Of a stretch of 64,000 nt of DNA, positions 1 through 11,088 are shown in pieces. A program made the position numbers and the translations under genes. A model generated the notes under the pieces. The model did no database searches and was not told the origin of the DNA. It saw only the letters and a program-made list of their open reading frames with translations. Origin of the DNA: Cololabis saira (taxonomy: Eukaryota; Chordata; Actinopteri; Beloniformes; Belonidae); contig NC_084592.1 of the NCBI RefSeq assembly GCF_033807715.1, positions 30,259,419 to 30,323,418 of the forward strand, written 5' to 3'. Position 1 is the first letter of the stretch. Each line of letters opens with the position of its first letter.

Positions 1-479
1 ACAAAGACAAGTCTATGCTTAAAATAGAAACTCTTTTCAAAATTACACATCTATTCAAATCAATTCTAATATTGCAATAAAAATAAATTAGTCATAGTAC
101 CATTTATCAGCCATTTATATTAGTGTTGATAAATTATTAACATCTTGAGAATATGTGTCCTAAAGGAACATGTAATATCAGCTGATTCATTTTCTTTCAG
201 GCCGCTATGATTGTACCAGGGGTTAGTGTTGTGAAGCAGTGGGATCATTATAAAGATAATGCAATTTTAAATTCATGCCTTTAGGTAAGGGCGTTCGTGT
301 TAATCGGGATGAAAGCAAACATACAAGTTGCCTGCAGCAGTAATTCCTAACCAGAATTACTATTGAAGAGGTAGTATGTATAAATAGAGATTGAACAAAA
401 AGCTGATGTAAAGCACAAAAAACTGCTTTACATCAAAGAATAGGGTCATAGGAGTTTTCTAAAGACACATTTCAATCTA
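1..479. other. Non-coding stretch, nothing recognised
   Basis: AT-rich sequence without a credible ORF, inverted termini or tandem array. I see no splice-flanked exon or RNA gene here. Confidence 0.5.
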
Positions 480-645
480 CTCTTTAGGCAGAACTTATTC
501 AAGTTATGAATTGAATTTGCAACTGTTGTCATAGTCGCATCAAGCTGCTTGAAGATGGTCTTATAGCCTTTACCTTTAACATGCTTGTCCATAATTGTAT
601 TTCCGATTTCCTCAGATACCTCTCTCTTTTAATTTCTCTGCTGTA
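480..645 (-). pseudogene. Tc1-like transposase, N-terminal helix-turn-helix relic
   Basis: Read on the minus strand, this segment gives a helix-turn-helix-like stretch containing KGKGYKTIFKQL, which matches the pattern of the N-terminal DNA-binding region of Tc1-family transposases (a GKGYKTISKQL-type helix). No DDE catalytic domain follows at lower coordinates, so only the N-terminal part survives. In the living family this domain binds the transposon's terminal inverted repeats before cut-and-paste transposition. I cannot place the inverted repeats. The assignment rests on one motif and its neighbours, so confidence is moderate. Confidence 0.5.
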
Positions 646-1914
646 ATTATATTCAATCTGCTGAACACCCTGATACCAAACAGCAGAGTGACAAGATTTC
701 ACCCTTTAGAAAAATCTGATTGGCTGCAAGATTGAAGAGAACCTGTGATGTTAATTACAGGAAACAATTGGGTTTAAAATTTCACAAATTATTTTTCAAT
801 CTTTTCAATTTGTCCAGTTTCATTATTTTTCTATTCATTTAGTAAATGATTTTGCTGAACCACAATTTAAAAGCAATGCGTGACTTTCATTTGTGTTATA
901 ATATTAAGTATTACTTTGTTAGTTTCAAGTTATTTGTAGGTTTTTCCTTCTTTAATAGTGGGGTACCAACACAACTGTACGTGTGTACTTCTATAGACAA
1001 ACCATCTCATATCTCATCTCATATCAAACTAAGGAGTCCATTTGTCCCTTTTTCTTTTTTTGAGTTAAGTGTAATACAGGTTCTTGTAGCACTCCTGCGC
1101 TCAGTCAGTACATTTTCCAAGGGAAACTGTGAATGTAATTGAGGTGTCAGCAGCTGGCATGTTTGGATTACAGATATTGTAGGAGCAGCAGGTGGTGCCA
1201 CAGTCAGTAATGGAAGTCTCATTTTACTTGATGTGGAAAGGAAAGACTACAGCCTGATGTCCCTCAGCTTGAAAAGGTTGACTGTTGGTCAGGTATACTG
1301 AAAGTAATGGAAAATAAAATCCAATCTAGAGTTGCATGTTCACAAAGTATAAAATAATCTTTTCAGCTAAGAGACAGCTTAAATGGATATAGCTACAGCA
1401 TTTTGAAATATTGTTACATGGTGTAGTGGTCACGGGACATTTTGAACTAATGCAAACTCATTTAAAGGCTCTTTCATGTAAATTGCATAAATGTGCGATG
1501 GAAAGCAGATGGGTTATTGACATCACCAGATTTTCCAGTGCAGCTCTTCGGTGAGTGACTTAATCAGGAGTTATGTAAGCAAAAATTAGGGAATTAAACA
1601 CAATGTCCTTGTGTTGCATACTGACTCAAATTCAGTCTTGGAAGGAGAATACAGTTTGCCTACCACACCTTTGAAGTAAATTAAAGGTAACTATCTTTTA
1701 CTAATTTGTTCTGTCAGTAAATTTCTGTTCTGCAGAGCATCAGTGTGTTTTACTGTGCTTAAATTCAATATATAGATAGATGGCAAATAGTGTAGCCTAA
1801 AATCATTGACCTTTACCTCTTAACTTGAAATATACTGTTTGCATATGTGGTATATGTGGACATATGAAGAAAATAACTGTCAGAGCCCATGGCCATGTAT
1901 TTATGAATACATAA
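646..1914. other. Non-coding stretch, nothing recognised
   Basis: Ordinary AT-rich sequence. The ORFs of about 65-100 codons here have no recognisable motif and conflict between strands. No repeat boundary is visible until the GC-richer DIRS terminal region begins near 1915. Confidence 0.5.
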
Positions 1915-2137
1915 GGGGTATAACTTCCGGCGTCAGCATGGGATCGACTCCTAGAATCTTCTCGCGAGAGCACGAGGATTCGGAGTGACCGGCAGGCCTG
2001 GCGGTCATCCGGGACTCATAGAACCGTAGTTACAGGTGTAACTTTCGTTCTATTTCGTCCCTACTGACCGCCAGGCGGTGCTGTAAGCACTGGATGACAA
2101 ATACCAACAATGTCACGTAGAATCCCGGTCACTTACC
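1915..2137 (-). repeat. DIRS-type retrotransposon, 3' terminal region
   Basis: GC-rich sequence directly downstream (minus-strand sense) of the recombinase stop codon at 2138-2140. It includes a near-palindromic stretch around the two ACCGCCAGG / CCTGGCGGT motifs (about 2000-2065). DIRS elements end in inverted or split terminal repeats rather than LTRs, and this position and composition fit the right terminal repeat. The exact outer boundary is inferred from the composition change near 1915. Confidence 0.5.
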
Positions 2138-2286
2138 TCACTGACCAGGGGCAGAAGGACCCGGGAGTAGAACCACGCCCAATGGTTGGGGAGTGGCGAC
2201 ATTGATCCGGTAAAATCTGGAGAACGTGTCCGGCGACGTCCACGAAGCCGCTGTGCAGATGTCCTCCAGAGGCACCCCCTTCAGGG
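2138..2286 (-). pseudogene. DIRS tyrosine recombinase, C-terminal piece with catalytic Tyr
   Basis: The minus-strand frame carries SPDTFSRFYRINV, the C-terminal motif of DIRS-type tyrosine recombinases in which the Tyr is the DNA-cleaving nucleophile. The stop is at 2138-2140. The rest of the enzyme lies on the far side of the hAT element: this piece ends at the 8-bp target duplication (2279-2286), which recurs at 6286-6293. Without the insertion, the fragment would follow the segment holding the H-x-x-R motif near 6320. The recombinase integrates circular DIRS DNA; this copy cannot do so. Confidence 0.85.
2279..2286. repeat. 8-bp target-site duplication, left copy (hAT insertion)
   Basis: CTTCAGGG immediately left of the hAT terminus; the identical octamer lies at 6286-6293. 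Length and perfection fit hAT integration. Confidence 0.9.
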
Positions 2287-2626
2287 TAGGGCTGAACAAT
2301 ATACCGTTATCGTATCGATATCGAGATATGAACATTCAAGACATTAATAACGGAAAAGCAACGATATAAACGATATATTTCCGCTCGTCCTGCTTGTACA
2401 GCTCAAGCAGTCTCCATAAACATTACTTTTAAGATTGCCCTTGAACGCACCACTACGGCCAGCCAACCACAAAGCTTATTTCATGCTTTCTGTTGATCGA
2501 CAGCTGAAGCCAACCAATGACAAACATAGGAGGGTGGGAGTGAGGGAGACGTAGACTGAGACGCACACAGCCACACACACAGGAGAGCGGAGTAGAGCGG
2601 AGAAATCGAAACGGAAGAAAAGAGAC

Positions 2627-2800
2627 ATGAGTGCGGAGGATAATGCAGCCGGTGGCGGTGCAGAATCTAATTTTGTGCCAAAACATAAATCATCCTCCAT
2701 TATTTGGATTTTGGATTTAGAAAGGATGTCGTCGACCAGAGCGAGGTGTTGTGCAAGTCGTGCTTGGTGAAAATTGCGACGTGTATTTTGCGGCCATCCG
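2627..2800 (+). pseudogene. hAT transposase N-terminus with BED zinc-finger remnant
   Basis: An ATG at 2627 opens an acidic leader (MSAEDNAAGG) followed by a basic Ser-rich stretch and a Trp. After a frame change the sequence FGFRKDVVDQSEVLCKSCL follows, the N-terminal half of a BED zinc finger with its first Cys-x2-Cys pair. BED fingers bind DNA at the N-terminus of many hAT transposases. The His half of the finger and all downstream domains are lost; the reading frame runs into A/T-rich sequence. This supports assigning the surrounding element to hAT independently of its target duplication. Confidence 0.7.
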
Positions 2801-3159
2801 TTTTTTGTTTTGAAATTACAAAATAAAAATAGAGAAATAAACCAAACCATCTTTTGTTTTGATAATAAAAAACGGAAAACGGATCGTTATCCATTATCCG
2901 TTATCCGATTTCATTGATGTGTTTGAAAATCGAAATTGAGAATTAAAACAGCGAGTGGAAAACTCTTTTCTCTATTTCCTATTCGTTGGAGGATACTGAA
3001 AAACAAGGATTGGACAAATGGGGGGATTGCACATGCGCAGTAATAAATTAAGAAAGTTGTTTCTGGTTCTTTTGTTGATCAGATTGAAAGTTAACATTTT
3101 TAGATATTTAAATGTTGAAACAGAAAATAAATCAAATATGAAACCTGGGAGTGAAACAG

Positions 3160-3790
3160 GTCCGTGTATCTTTTGGTCATTGGATTTTTCCGTCATGAGT
3201 GGGAATCAAAAAACAAAAAACGATTAGTTTATTTGATTTTCCTTTTAAAACAAAAAACAAATATTGAATACACTGCATTTTTACTTTTTCTGTGTTAATA
3301 TGATTTAACAAAGATTCAAAATACGCTTTTATTTTCGTTTTCTATTTCATATAAGAAAAATGAAATCCCTAGTCAACAGGAAGGAAAAAACGAACCAAAA
3401 ACAACCGTTTATTCATATTCGTGCACCGGAAGCTGGCATTTACAACCGAGTGAACTTAGTTCTGGATGGCATTCCTGTGACAATTCTCTCCAGGGGAAGT
3501 TTGATTTTAATATTTTATTGGTCGGGTTTACGTGACTCGGAAATGGCTCTGTATGCTGCGGTTCGGGTAACCATGGCAACCATAGCGGCGCTGAAACAAC
3601 GGATTAAGGATTATTTTTTAAAGATTGATTAAGGACTTGTTCCACAGCGGTTTGACGCACAATGACATTTCCTGCACGTTGCAGCAGATGTGTCTCCTGC
3701 AATGCTCAGAAATGAGCGTCAGAAGATTCTGTGCTCGGCATCATCTGAGGAGAAAAAGGCTACGCAGAGCTGGAGAGCGCTTTGATTCAT
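3160..3790 (+). repeat. Foldback arm (left) inside the hAT element
   Basis: About 630 bp that recur as reverse complement at 5262-5899 with few differences. The outer edge starts at GGTCCGTGTATCTTTTGG and the inner edge ends at GCGCTTTGATTCA. ORFs in the arm (3360-3632, 3625-3861) have no recognisable domain. The arms could fold into a hairpin with a 1.47-kb loop. The structure looks like a separate foldback transposon nested in the hAT element, but I could not identify its own target duplication. Confidence 0.85.
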
Positions 3791-3803
3791 CATGGCCGAA
3801 TGA

Positions 3804-3857
3804 CCGGCTATCTGTCTTCACTGGGGGTGCATGCTGGAGAAGGTCGGGTTGGAAGAA
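3804..3857 (+). repeat. Short inverted repeat pair, left arm
   Basis: 54 bp starting CCGGCTATCTGTCTTCACTG; its near-perfect reverse complement lies at 3977-4030, giving a hairpin with a 119-bp loop inside the loop of the larger foldback. Confidence 0.85.
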
Positions 3858-3976
3858 TTAATTTAGTCCCACGCGTGAGGTATCCACGTGATTATCATTA
3901 TATGTATAAATTGCACTGCAGCACAAACTTTACCTGACGCCGGAATTCATGGCATGGCTGATGGAGCTCTCTCAGG

Positions 3977-4030
3977 TTCTTCCAACCCGACCTTCTCCAG
4001 CAAGCACCCCCAGTGAAGACAGATAGCCGG
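3977..4030 (-). repeat. Short inverted repeat pair, right arm
   Basis: Reverse complement of 3804-3857, ending CAGATAGCCGG. Together they make a second, smaller hairpin nested within the large foldback. Confidence 0.85.
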
Positions 4031-4419
4031 TATTGCGGCTTTCCTGTACTTTTAAGAGCCGCTTGAGAGTTTATTGTTAGGTCCTGTATATTTGCATGAC
4101 GCGCTGCTGACAGAGAAATAGGCTACGCTGAGTCCGACAGAAGTTTTATGGCGTTTAATGACAAAACTCAGCCACAACGGCCTTCCGACATGCTTAATGG
4201 GTTTTAAACGTGTACACTGCAAACGTGATCGGGGTGATCAGTGTTCAGTACAAAGCTGTCAACAAAAATTAGGCTACGGCTCCCTAACAGCCTGTCCTAA
4301 CTGCATGCGAGCGTCCGACTGTCGTGCCGCAATGCGTGGCATCGGACCCGCTCTGAACGCGTTATCGGCCCCACGTTCTACCACGTTCTTTTGATTGACA
4401 GCTGAGACTCGCCTTTTAG

Positions 4420-4564
4420 AAGGCTGATTTATGGTCCCGCGTTACATCAACGCAGACCTTACAGCGTAAGGGTACGCGGCGCGGTCACCGAACGGTGCGC
4501 GTCGCCGCGTACCCTACGCTGTAGGTTACGCCGTCGATTTTACGCGGAACCATAAATCAGCCTT
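4420..4564. mobile_element. Palindromic MITE, GGCTGATTTATGG family, copy 1
   Basis: Nearly the whole 145 bp is palindromic: it opens AAGGCTGATTTATGGT and closes with the complementary ACCATAAATCAGCCTT, with GC-rich inner arms containing paired ACGCTGTA / TACAGCGT motifs. The same terminal sequence recurs at 12897-12980 and at the right end of 48953-49133, so it is a dispersed family. The structure fits a miniature inverted-repeat element of a DNA transposon. A PIF/Harbinger origin is possible, but I cannot confirm a 3-bp target duplication. Confidence 0.7.
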
Positions 4565-5261
4565 TATTCACCCGCCCGTGCGCTCCTGAAAGAAACTCCT
4601 AACATTAGCCGACTCCTAAAAGAGTAAAGGGACAAGTAAAAGATGGGTGATTACTTGTAATCTCCCTACGTTTGTACTTTCTAAACAGAAAACAAGCTTA
4701 TTATTCGGTGGAATAAGTGGGGAAAAAACCGAACAATTAATAACGGCGTGTGATTACGCAATCAAACAGCGAACAGCTGGAGTGACCGGCGTGCGGTGCA
4801 AACATGTCAGCATGTCAGATCATTACTGGGATGTGGGGAAAAAGCAGAGGAGACGATCAATCCGGCAGGATCCGGGACAAATTAAGCCCTAATAAGATTA
4901 AGATAAGATTCTTATTATATCTTATTATCTTATCAGAACCTTCCAGCCTGGCGATCTCCCTCCAGCAGCTGCCACTTTATTGAAGTTCTTGTATTGAAAT
5001 GACTGTTTCCTACAGCGCTTTACACTTTTTTTTCAACTTTCAACCGGTTTTCAACGCGAGCGACGGGAAGAAAATAGAAGCAGGGCGTGCAACAAAAGTC
5101 TAGCTCAAAACGACGCCGCGTCGCTCGCAACCAGTATAGACAGTGCAATAAAAAATAAAGCAATGGAACTGTTTTTGACGCTGACTCTCGCTCGCGTCGC
5201 ATGCAGTGTGTATATTTGCAATATACTGTGGACATCTGAATAAAAACCTCATAAATAGATT

Positions 5262-5899
5262 GAATCAAAGCGCTCTCCAGCTCTGCGTAGCCTTTTTCTC
5301 CTCAGATGATGCCGAGCACAGAATCTTCTGACGCTCATTTCTGAGCATTGCAGGAGACACATCTGCTGCAACGTGCAGGAAATGTCATTGTGCGTCAAAC
5401 CGCTGTGGAACAAGTCCTTAATCAATCTTTAAAAAATAATCCTTAATCCGTTGTTTCAGCGCCGCTATGGTTGCCATGGTTACCCGAACTGCAGCATACA
5501 GAGCCATTTCCGAGTCACGTAAACCCGACCAATAAAATATTAAAATCAAACTTCCCCTGGAGAGAATTGTCACAGGAATGCCTGTTAAATATCCAGAACT
5601 AAGTTCACTCGGTTGTAAATGCCAGCTTCCGGTGCACGAATATGAATAAACGGTTGTTTTTGGTTCGTTTTTTCCTTCCTGTTGACTAGGGATTTCATTT
5701 TTCTTATATGAAATAGAAAACGAAAATAAGAGCGTATTTTGAATCTTTGTTAAATCATATTAACACAGAAAAAGAAAAAATGCAGTGTATTCAATATTTG
5801 TTTTTTGTTTTAAAAGGAAAATCAAATACACCAATCGTTTTTTGTTTTTTGATTCCCACTCATGACGGAAAAATCCAATGACCAAAAGATACACGGACC
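5262..5899 (-). repeat. Foldback arm (right) inside the hAT element
   Basis: Reverse complement of 3160-3790. The right arm differs from the left by scattered substitutions and small indels (for example the region near 5580-5590), so the arms have diverged modestly since the palindrome formed. Confidence 0.85.
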
Positions 5900-6285
5900 G
5901 AAACATGAGTTTAATCTGTAATCTGTTTTCACTCCGTCATGAAACTGCAGTGATGTTGTGACAGTCCGTTCAGCTGCAGCGTCCAATCAATAATCAATAA
6001 CATGTACTGAACTCTAACTCTAACTGCATTAGTTATTTATCGTTAAAGCGGAGCTACAGTAAAATATTTTGATTATTATTTATTATTGAGTGACTTTATG
6101 TTAATGTTGATGACTGGCAGTGAGTTCTAATCAATAAAACTGCACTCTTTTGATTTCTGATTTTTTTATTTTTCTGAAAAATGCTTGGTTTTCACCGAAC
6201 CCGTAGTCATATCGTATTGTATTGATATCGAGATATCTGGCATGAATATCGAGATATGAAATTTTGTCCATATCGTTCAGCCCTA

Positions 6286-6293
6286 CTTCAGGG
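6286..6293. repeat. 8-bp target-site duplication, right copy (hAT insertion)
   Basis: CTTCAGGG, identical to 2279-2286; directly abuts the right hAT terminus. Confidence 0.9.
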
Positions 6294-7105
6294 CAGCCAA
6301 AGAAGCTGAGACGCTTCTGGTCGAGTGGCACCTCACCCCCACTGGTAAGGGGCCCTGTAGGCGTGCTCGATGGTGTCCACCTGTGGGACAGGTCTAGAAA
6401 TAGCACGCCCCCTGTTAGGGCCACCATGACAGATAAAAAGCTGCTCCGACCGTCGCACAGGCGCGGTGGCAGCAACATAAGCAGCAAGGGCCCGTACGGG
6501 GCACAAAGGGCTTGAGCCACCCTCCGCAGGCTCAGGGTCGAACCGGGCAAGCTGGATAGGCCGATTAGCATGATCGCACGGCAGGACCTTGGGCAGGAAC
6601 GCCACGTTCGGCCACAACGTAACCCCTGAGCCATCCGGGTTCCACCTCAGGCAGTACCCGCTGACTGACAGGGCATGTAACTCACTGACTCGCTTTGCCG
6701 TCGTCATAGCGAGGAGAAAAGCCGTCTTCATAGAAAGCCACTTCAGGTCCACCTGGGCCAAGGGCTCAAAAGGTGGAGAAGAGAGGGCACCTAGCACCAT
6801 GGACAGGTCCCACACCGTGGCCCTTGGGACACTCGGGGGGCGCAGCCACAGAGCCCCCCTAAGAAAGAGAGAAACCAGCTGCTGGCCCCCCACGGTGGCA
6901 TTCTCAATCAGGGCATGTCATGATGAAATGGCCACTACGTACACCCTTAAAGTGGACTGAGCACGGCCATCATCCAGGAGGGACTGAAGGAACTCCAGGA
7001 TCGTGGCCACAGGGCAAAGCATAGGGTCCTCTGCCCTGTCCGCACACCAGGCAGAGAATCTCCTCCACTTGCACTCATACTGGAGGCGGGTGGAGGGCTA
7101 CCTCC
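6286..7105 (-). pseudogene. DIRS tyrosine recombinase, N-terminal and core part (disrupted)
   Basis: On the minus strand, an N-terminal helical core-binding domain (about 7105-6900, with YECKWRRFSAWC) leads into the catalytic domain. This contains TTAKRVSELHALSVSG with the first catalytic Arg (about 6710-6660) and, after a frameshift near 6350, HSTRSVSASLAAL with the His-x-x-Arg pair (about 6330-6290). The catalytic Tyr lies across the hAT insertion at about 2190. There is an in-frame stop near 6930 where a TGA replaces the expected codon, a frameshift near 6350, and the 4.0-kb insertion, so three separate lesions inactivate it. DIRS elements use this enzyme instead of a DDE integrase. It follows the RT-RNase H gene in the usual DIRS order, though the methyltransferase-like region often found between them appears to be missing. 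Confidence 0.85.
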
Positions 7106-7122
7106 GGATGAAGCCGCCACTC

Positions 7123-8385
7123 TCACGGGGGAGGCTTGTGTCGGGACAGGAAGTCCGCCACCGGATTCCTGTCCCCTGGCAGGTACATCGCCCGCAGGCT
7201 GAGGAGGCGAGGAGCGGCCCATGTCAGAAGGCCCCGGGACACCCGCAGCAGCTGTGCAGACCTGGTGCCCCCCTGGTGGTTGATCTGGGAGACAGTGGAC
7301 ATATTGTCTGACCGAACCAGTACGTGCCTCCCCCACAGGTGAGGTAAAAAGTGCTCGAGTGCGAGGTGTACAGCACGGAGCTCCAGCATATTGATGTGGC
7401 GTGTGCGGTCCCGCGCAGACCACTGCCCTTGGGCAGGCCTGCCGCGCCAAACAGCACCCCACCCCGAGAGGGAGGCATCTGCGATGACAGTCTCCCGGAA
7501 GGAGGGGATAGTGCCCAAGGGCACACCCCCCAGCAGGAATGCCCTGTCTTTCCAGGGTGCCAGGGCATGGACACACACCCGCGACACCCTGACCAGCCTG
7601 TGTCTGTGCCTTTCGGCATCCAGGCGAAGGCTGTTCAGCCACATCTGCAGGGGTCGTAGCGTCAGCAGGCCCAAAGGCACAACAGCCGAGGCAGCTGTTA
7701 ATTTGCCCAAAAGCTGCAGGAACTGGACGTAAGGCAGCCGTCTGCCTCTCCTGAATCGGGGGAGGAGCCGCAGGATGTCGATCACACGCCGCGGTGAGAG
7801 ACAGGCCATCATGGTCACCGAGTCGAGTACCAATCCCAAGTAGGCGACTCGCTGGGAGGGAGCCAGACAGCTCTTCCCTCTGTTCACAGTGAGCCCTAGT
7901 TTGGCCACATGCAACAAAAGGAGGGCCATGTCTGCCACCACTTGTTCTCGGGACGGCGCACATATCAGCCAGTCGTCCAGGTACGGCAGAACCTTCATAC
8001 CCTGTGCCTGCAGGGGAGCAAGGGCTGCCACCAAGCACCTGGTGAAAACTCTTGGGGACAGGGAGAGCCCGAACTGAACTGGTAATGGCGGTCCTGATAG
8101 GGGAACCTCAGGAACCGCTGGTACTGTGCCGCAATCGGCACGTGAAAGTAAGCGTCCTGTAGATCTACCGTCGTAAACCACTCCCCCCTGACCGACCGCA
8201 CGCAGAACATCTGCTGTGTGCCGTGCCGGGGGGGCTATGGTCGAGGCCAACACCCCGACGCTGCTGGGGCGGTCCGCGCACAGGGGGGCGAAAGCCCCCG
8301 GCAGGCTGTCCAATGGGCCGTTGGGAGCTGCGCTGGCTCCTGCGGGCAGGTGGCTGGGGGCGACGTCCAGGGGCCCCCAATACAA
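7123..8385 (-). pseudogene. DIRS reverse transcriptase-RNase H, frameshifted and 5'-truncated
   Basis: On the minus strand the reverse transcriptase shows GEWFTTVDLQDAYFHV (first catalytic Asp, about 8185-8140), LSLSPRVFTRCL and the YLDD active site (about 7975-7986). RNase H follows with its four acidic positions visible: ADASLSGWGAV, MLELRAVHLAL, VRSDNMST and NPVADFLSR (about 7480-7130). The DLQDAY motif is in a different frame from the parts on either side, so there are two frame changes, near 8190 and near 8085. The second deletes a few codons just before the GLSLSP motif. Homology stops at about 8390, leaving no gag-like ORF and no 5' terminal repeat. It is clearly a DIRS-group retrotransposon rather than a gypsy element, because RNase H is followed by a tyrosine recombinase. 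Confidence 0.9.
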
Positions 8386-9039
8386 CTAACATATAAAATT
8401 TTATTCTAAACTCTTAAACAATAAACAAGGAATGAGGAAGGAAGAGAAAGGAAATTAAACCCACGGCAGTCACCCATTCAAATGATTCCCTAAAAACAGG
8501 CAAACATGAGCCACACCAAACTGTCAAGTGATCGCTTTGTACGGCCAATGACCAGGATACTTCAGTGTCTGGCAGCCGGGAGGGACCAAAAAGTGAATCA
8601 AAACGAATACAGCATGGGGCTGACAGTCAGGTAGTTGCAACAACGGGCTGAACACCTCAACCCCGGCAATGTGGGCAGGCATAGCAGAGCAGGAAAACAA
8701 AACAAAAGAAAAACCAAGCAAAGCAAAGGAAAAGCAAAAATGAAAGCAAAACAAAGCAGAACAATGCAAAGCAGGCCCGGTGATGCAAAGCAGCAGGGTT
8801 CTCAAATGAGAAGCTCTTCAGTCTTTAAAAAAGATAATTAAGAGTATTAACAATAAAGCTCCAAAATTGGACATATCATGAGGGTCAATAGCGACTGACT
8901 CCCAGTGATCAGCTGAGGAATTGCAATCAACTTTAATTTCTGGTTTGCACACTGGCAAGCCCCGTGTATTTCCCAAATTAGGCCAGTTAAGCACACTTGC
9001 AACGAGACTGTACCTGAAGTGTGCGTGTCTGGTTGGGCT

Positions 9040-9042
<3 letters not shown>
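8386..9042. other. Unassigned sequence with A/G-rich low-complexity tract
   Basis: DIRS homology ends abruptly near 8390. From about 8690 to 8790 the plus strand is a purine-rich tract built from AAAGCA / AAACA-like short units. No coding signal is credible; ORFs here read out the low-complexity tract. Confidence 0.5.

Positions 9043-9114
<72 letters not shown>
9043..9114. repeat. (CA)n microsatellite
   Basis: Uninterrupted CA dinucleotide tract of about 36 units. Overlapping ORFs of poly-Thr/His or Cys/Val are artefacts of it. Confidence 0.98.
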
Positions 9115-9116
<2 letters not shown>

Positions 9117-11088
9117 GACCACTAGGGCAATGTAGTGTGTGAATCATCCAACAAATGTGTAGTTATTTATAGGCTCAAAATACAGCAGCGGTAAAGAAAG
9201 ACGCAGACCTATAGGCATAATTAAATCCACGACACCCTACCACTCTACTAACAGGAAGCCTCGATCCTTAATGCCAGTTTTTGAAAATAGTTAGTCTCTG
9301 ATATTAAAGCCTTTTGGAACATAGGTTATAAATAGAGTAGACATTGTGAGTGACATACTGCAATACAATGTTTTTCTTGCCTTAACCACTTCGTTTTTCA
9401 ATGTAATTCAGTTAAATTTGTTGTCATGGTGCCAACCCATTAAAAAGTAATTTTAGGGCACTTTTTAGGGAAAGCACACTGGTTTTAAGACAAATCCAAT
9501 TAATTACAGTCCAGTTCAATCCAAATAAAATCAAATTATATTCAATTTCAAGACACTTCTTTATAAATAATTTATAATGTACTAAAATACAATTGAATCT
9601 ACTTGTATTCATTTAAAAGTAATTCTTGAAAGGAACCCTGGTTAAGTAAACCATCAAAATACACTGGATCTTGATTTTGATTTAACTGTCCATCCTCAGC
9701 ATGGTGGAACTGCAAGAAACAGTGGAAAAACTCTTTTAACAGGAGCTGACCTCCAGCAGAAGCAGACTTCTGAGAGAGAGTAGGGGAGGTGAAAAGATGG
9801 TACAGAAATGCTATCAAACAAACTATAAATAAAATGTCCAGAGATATCTGCTATAAAAGGCAAAAAAAGAAATACAATCTTTAAAAATAGCAAAAACTGC
9901 ATACACACAGGGAGAAATAAATGGTGGAGTCGGAAAATGCACCCAGTCCAACATGGGATGTCCCCCAGCAATCCAGCTGCATAACTAAATTGATAGCTCA
10001 GTGCCATCCAGATTTAAAGCACCATTTTGAATACATTTTCACTTCATACAGTTTTATTTGCTGATTATCATTGGTGAGAACACATGTGTTTCATTTCATG
10101 TCTAACTTCATGCATTTTCCGAGACTATTCAAACAAAGAATTACAGTATTCTTTCAGTATTTGCGTCAGAATAGTTCAAGGATAGTTTAATTTGACTGAA
10201 AGTCAAAGGGCTGCATAACTGCAGTACAATTGAGTCACATTTTGTCGATGGGAATAATGTAAATAAAAAGCAGGATTGCATATGAAATCTCTGGATGTAT
10301 TGTCCCCCTGCTGGTTCAGTTTCTGCCCATTATGAAGGCATGAAAGTTCATTATGAGATGTTTTTATGCAGAATCAGTCTTTAATTCTCTTACACCACCT
10401 TGTCAATAGTTTTCATTGACATTCCTTACAGTTTGCTAAAGTTTTTTTTAAAAGACTTTTCCTGCAAGGTGTAAGAAAATGTTTCCCTGTAAGCATGGAA
10501 AGGCATGTATGTCTGTATTTGTCTGAAACATGTCTGTCGAATAAGTACTGTACACAGGCTTGAGTTTTCACACTGGAGGTGCCAATTAGCTATTGGAGAT
10601 GACAAGAGAGCAGGAGTTAGCTCAGCAGGAACAAGATACAACAGCAAAACCTCCACGTTCATATTCCCATTGGTTATTTTGCTGTACTGCCAAACTTTTC
10701 CACTTTTCATCTCCCGTTGGCTCTGTTCCTGCTTTGTTATTTTGTTTTGGCACCCAGCTGCCGTTTTAAATCTATCTGCTTTCTGTAGAATTCTTTTTTT
10801 TTTAATTTTACTTCTTTAATCTTTCTTCTTTAATTCTAAAGTCCAACTCCAAGAGCTTTTACTTCCCCAAAAAGTGTCACCATTGCTTAAATTTGCCACA
10901 CCTCGAAAAAGCCAATTGATCAATTGAAAGCCAAGTCAAAAAGGTAGGTCTTGAGCAAACACAAAAGTCTCAACGCTTTTACATTTGCTCTTCAGAAAGA
11001 CTGTTCAACAGAAGTGGGCAAAAAAATGAAAACTGCAGTTCTACAAAGACATGAACATTCTGGAGGGTTTGCAGAATGTAAGTGAATC
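9115..11088. other. Non-coding stretch, nothing recognised
   Basis: AT-rich, single-copy-looking sequence. Small ORFs on both strands lack motifs and codon structure. No inverted termini or arrays are visible. Confidence 0.5.

Larger units (their letters stand above)
2287..6285 (+). mobile_element. hAT DNA transposon, non-autonomous, 4.0 kb
   Basis: Imperfect inverted termini start TAGGGCTGAAC on the left and end GTTCAGCCCTA on the right, flanked by a perfect 8-bp duplication, the hAT hallmark. Both ends carry related ATCGATATCGAGATAT-type subterminal sequence. A degraded BED-finger start of transposase sits near the left end (2627-2800). The hAT catalytic domain and dimerisation region are absent. 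The interior is occupied by a large foldback (arms 3160-3790 and 5262-5899), a smaller inverted repeat and a palindromic MITE. It inserted into the recombinase gene of the DIRS element, so it is younger than that element. Confidence 0.88.

Noticed and set aside
6947..8038. 363-codon minus-strand ORF
   Set aside because: Shadow frame of the DIRS RT-RNase H; the motifs are in the overlapping frame at 7123-8385.
8818..9147. Cys/Val and Thr/His repeat ORFs over CA tracts (also 47557-47858, 53800-53982)
   Set aside because: Simple translation of (CA)n microsatellites.
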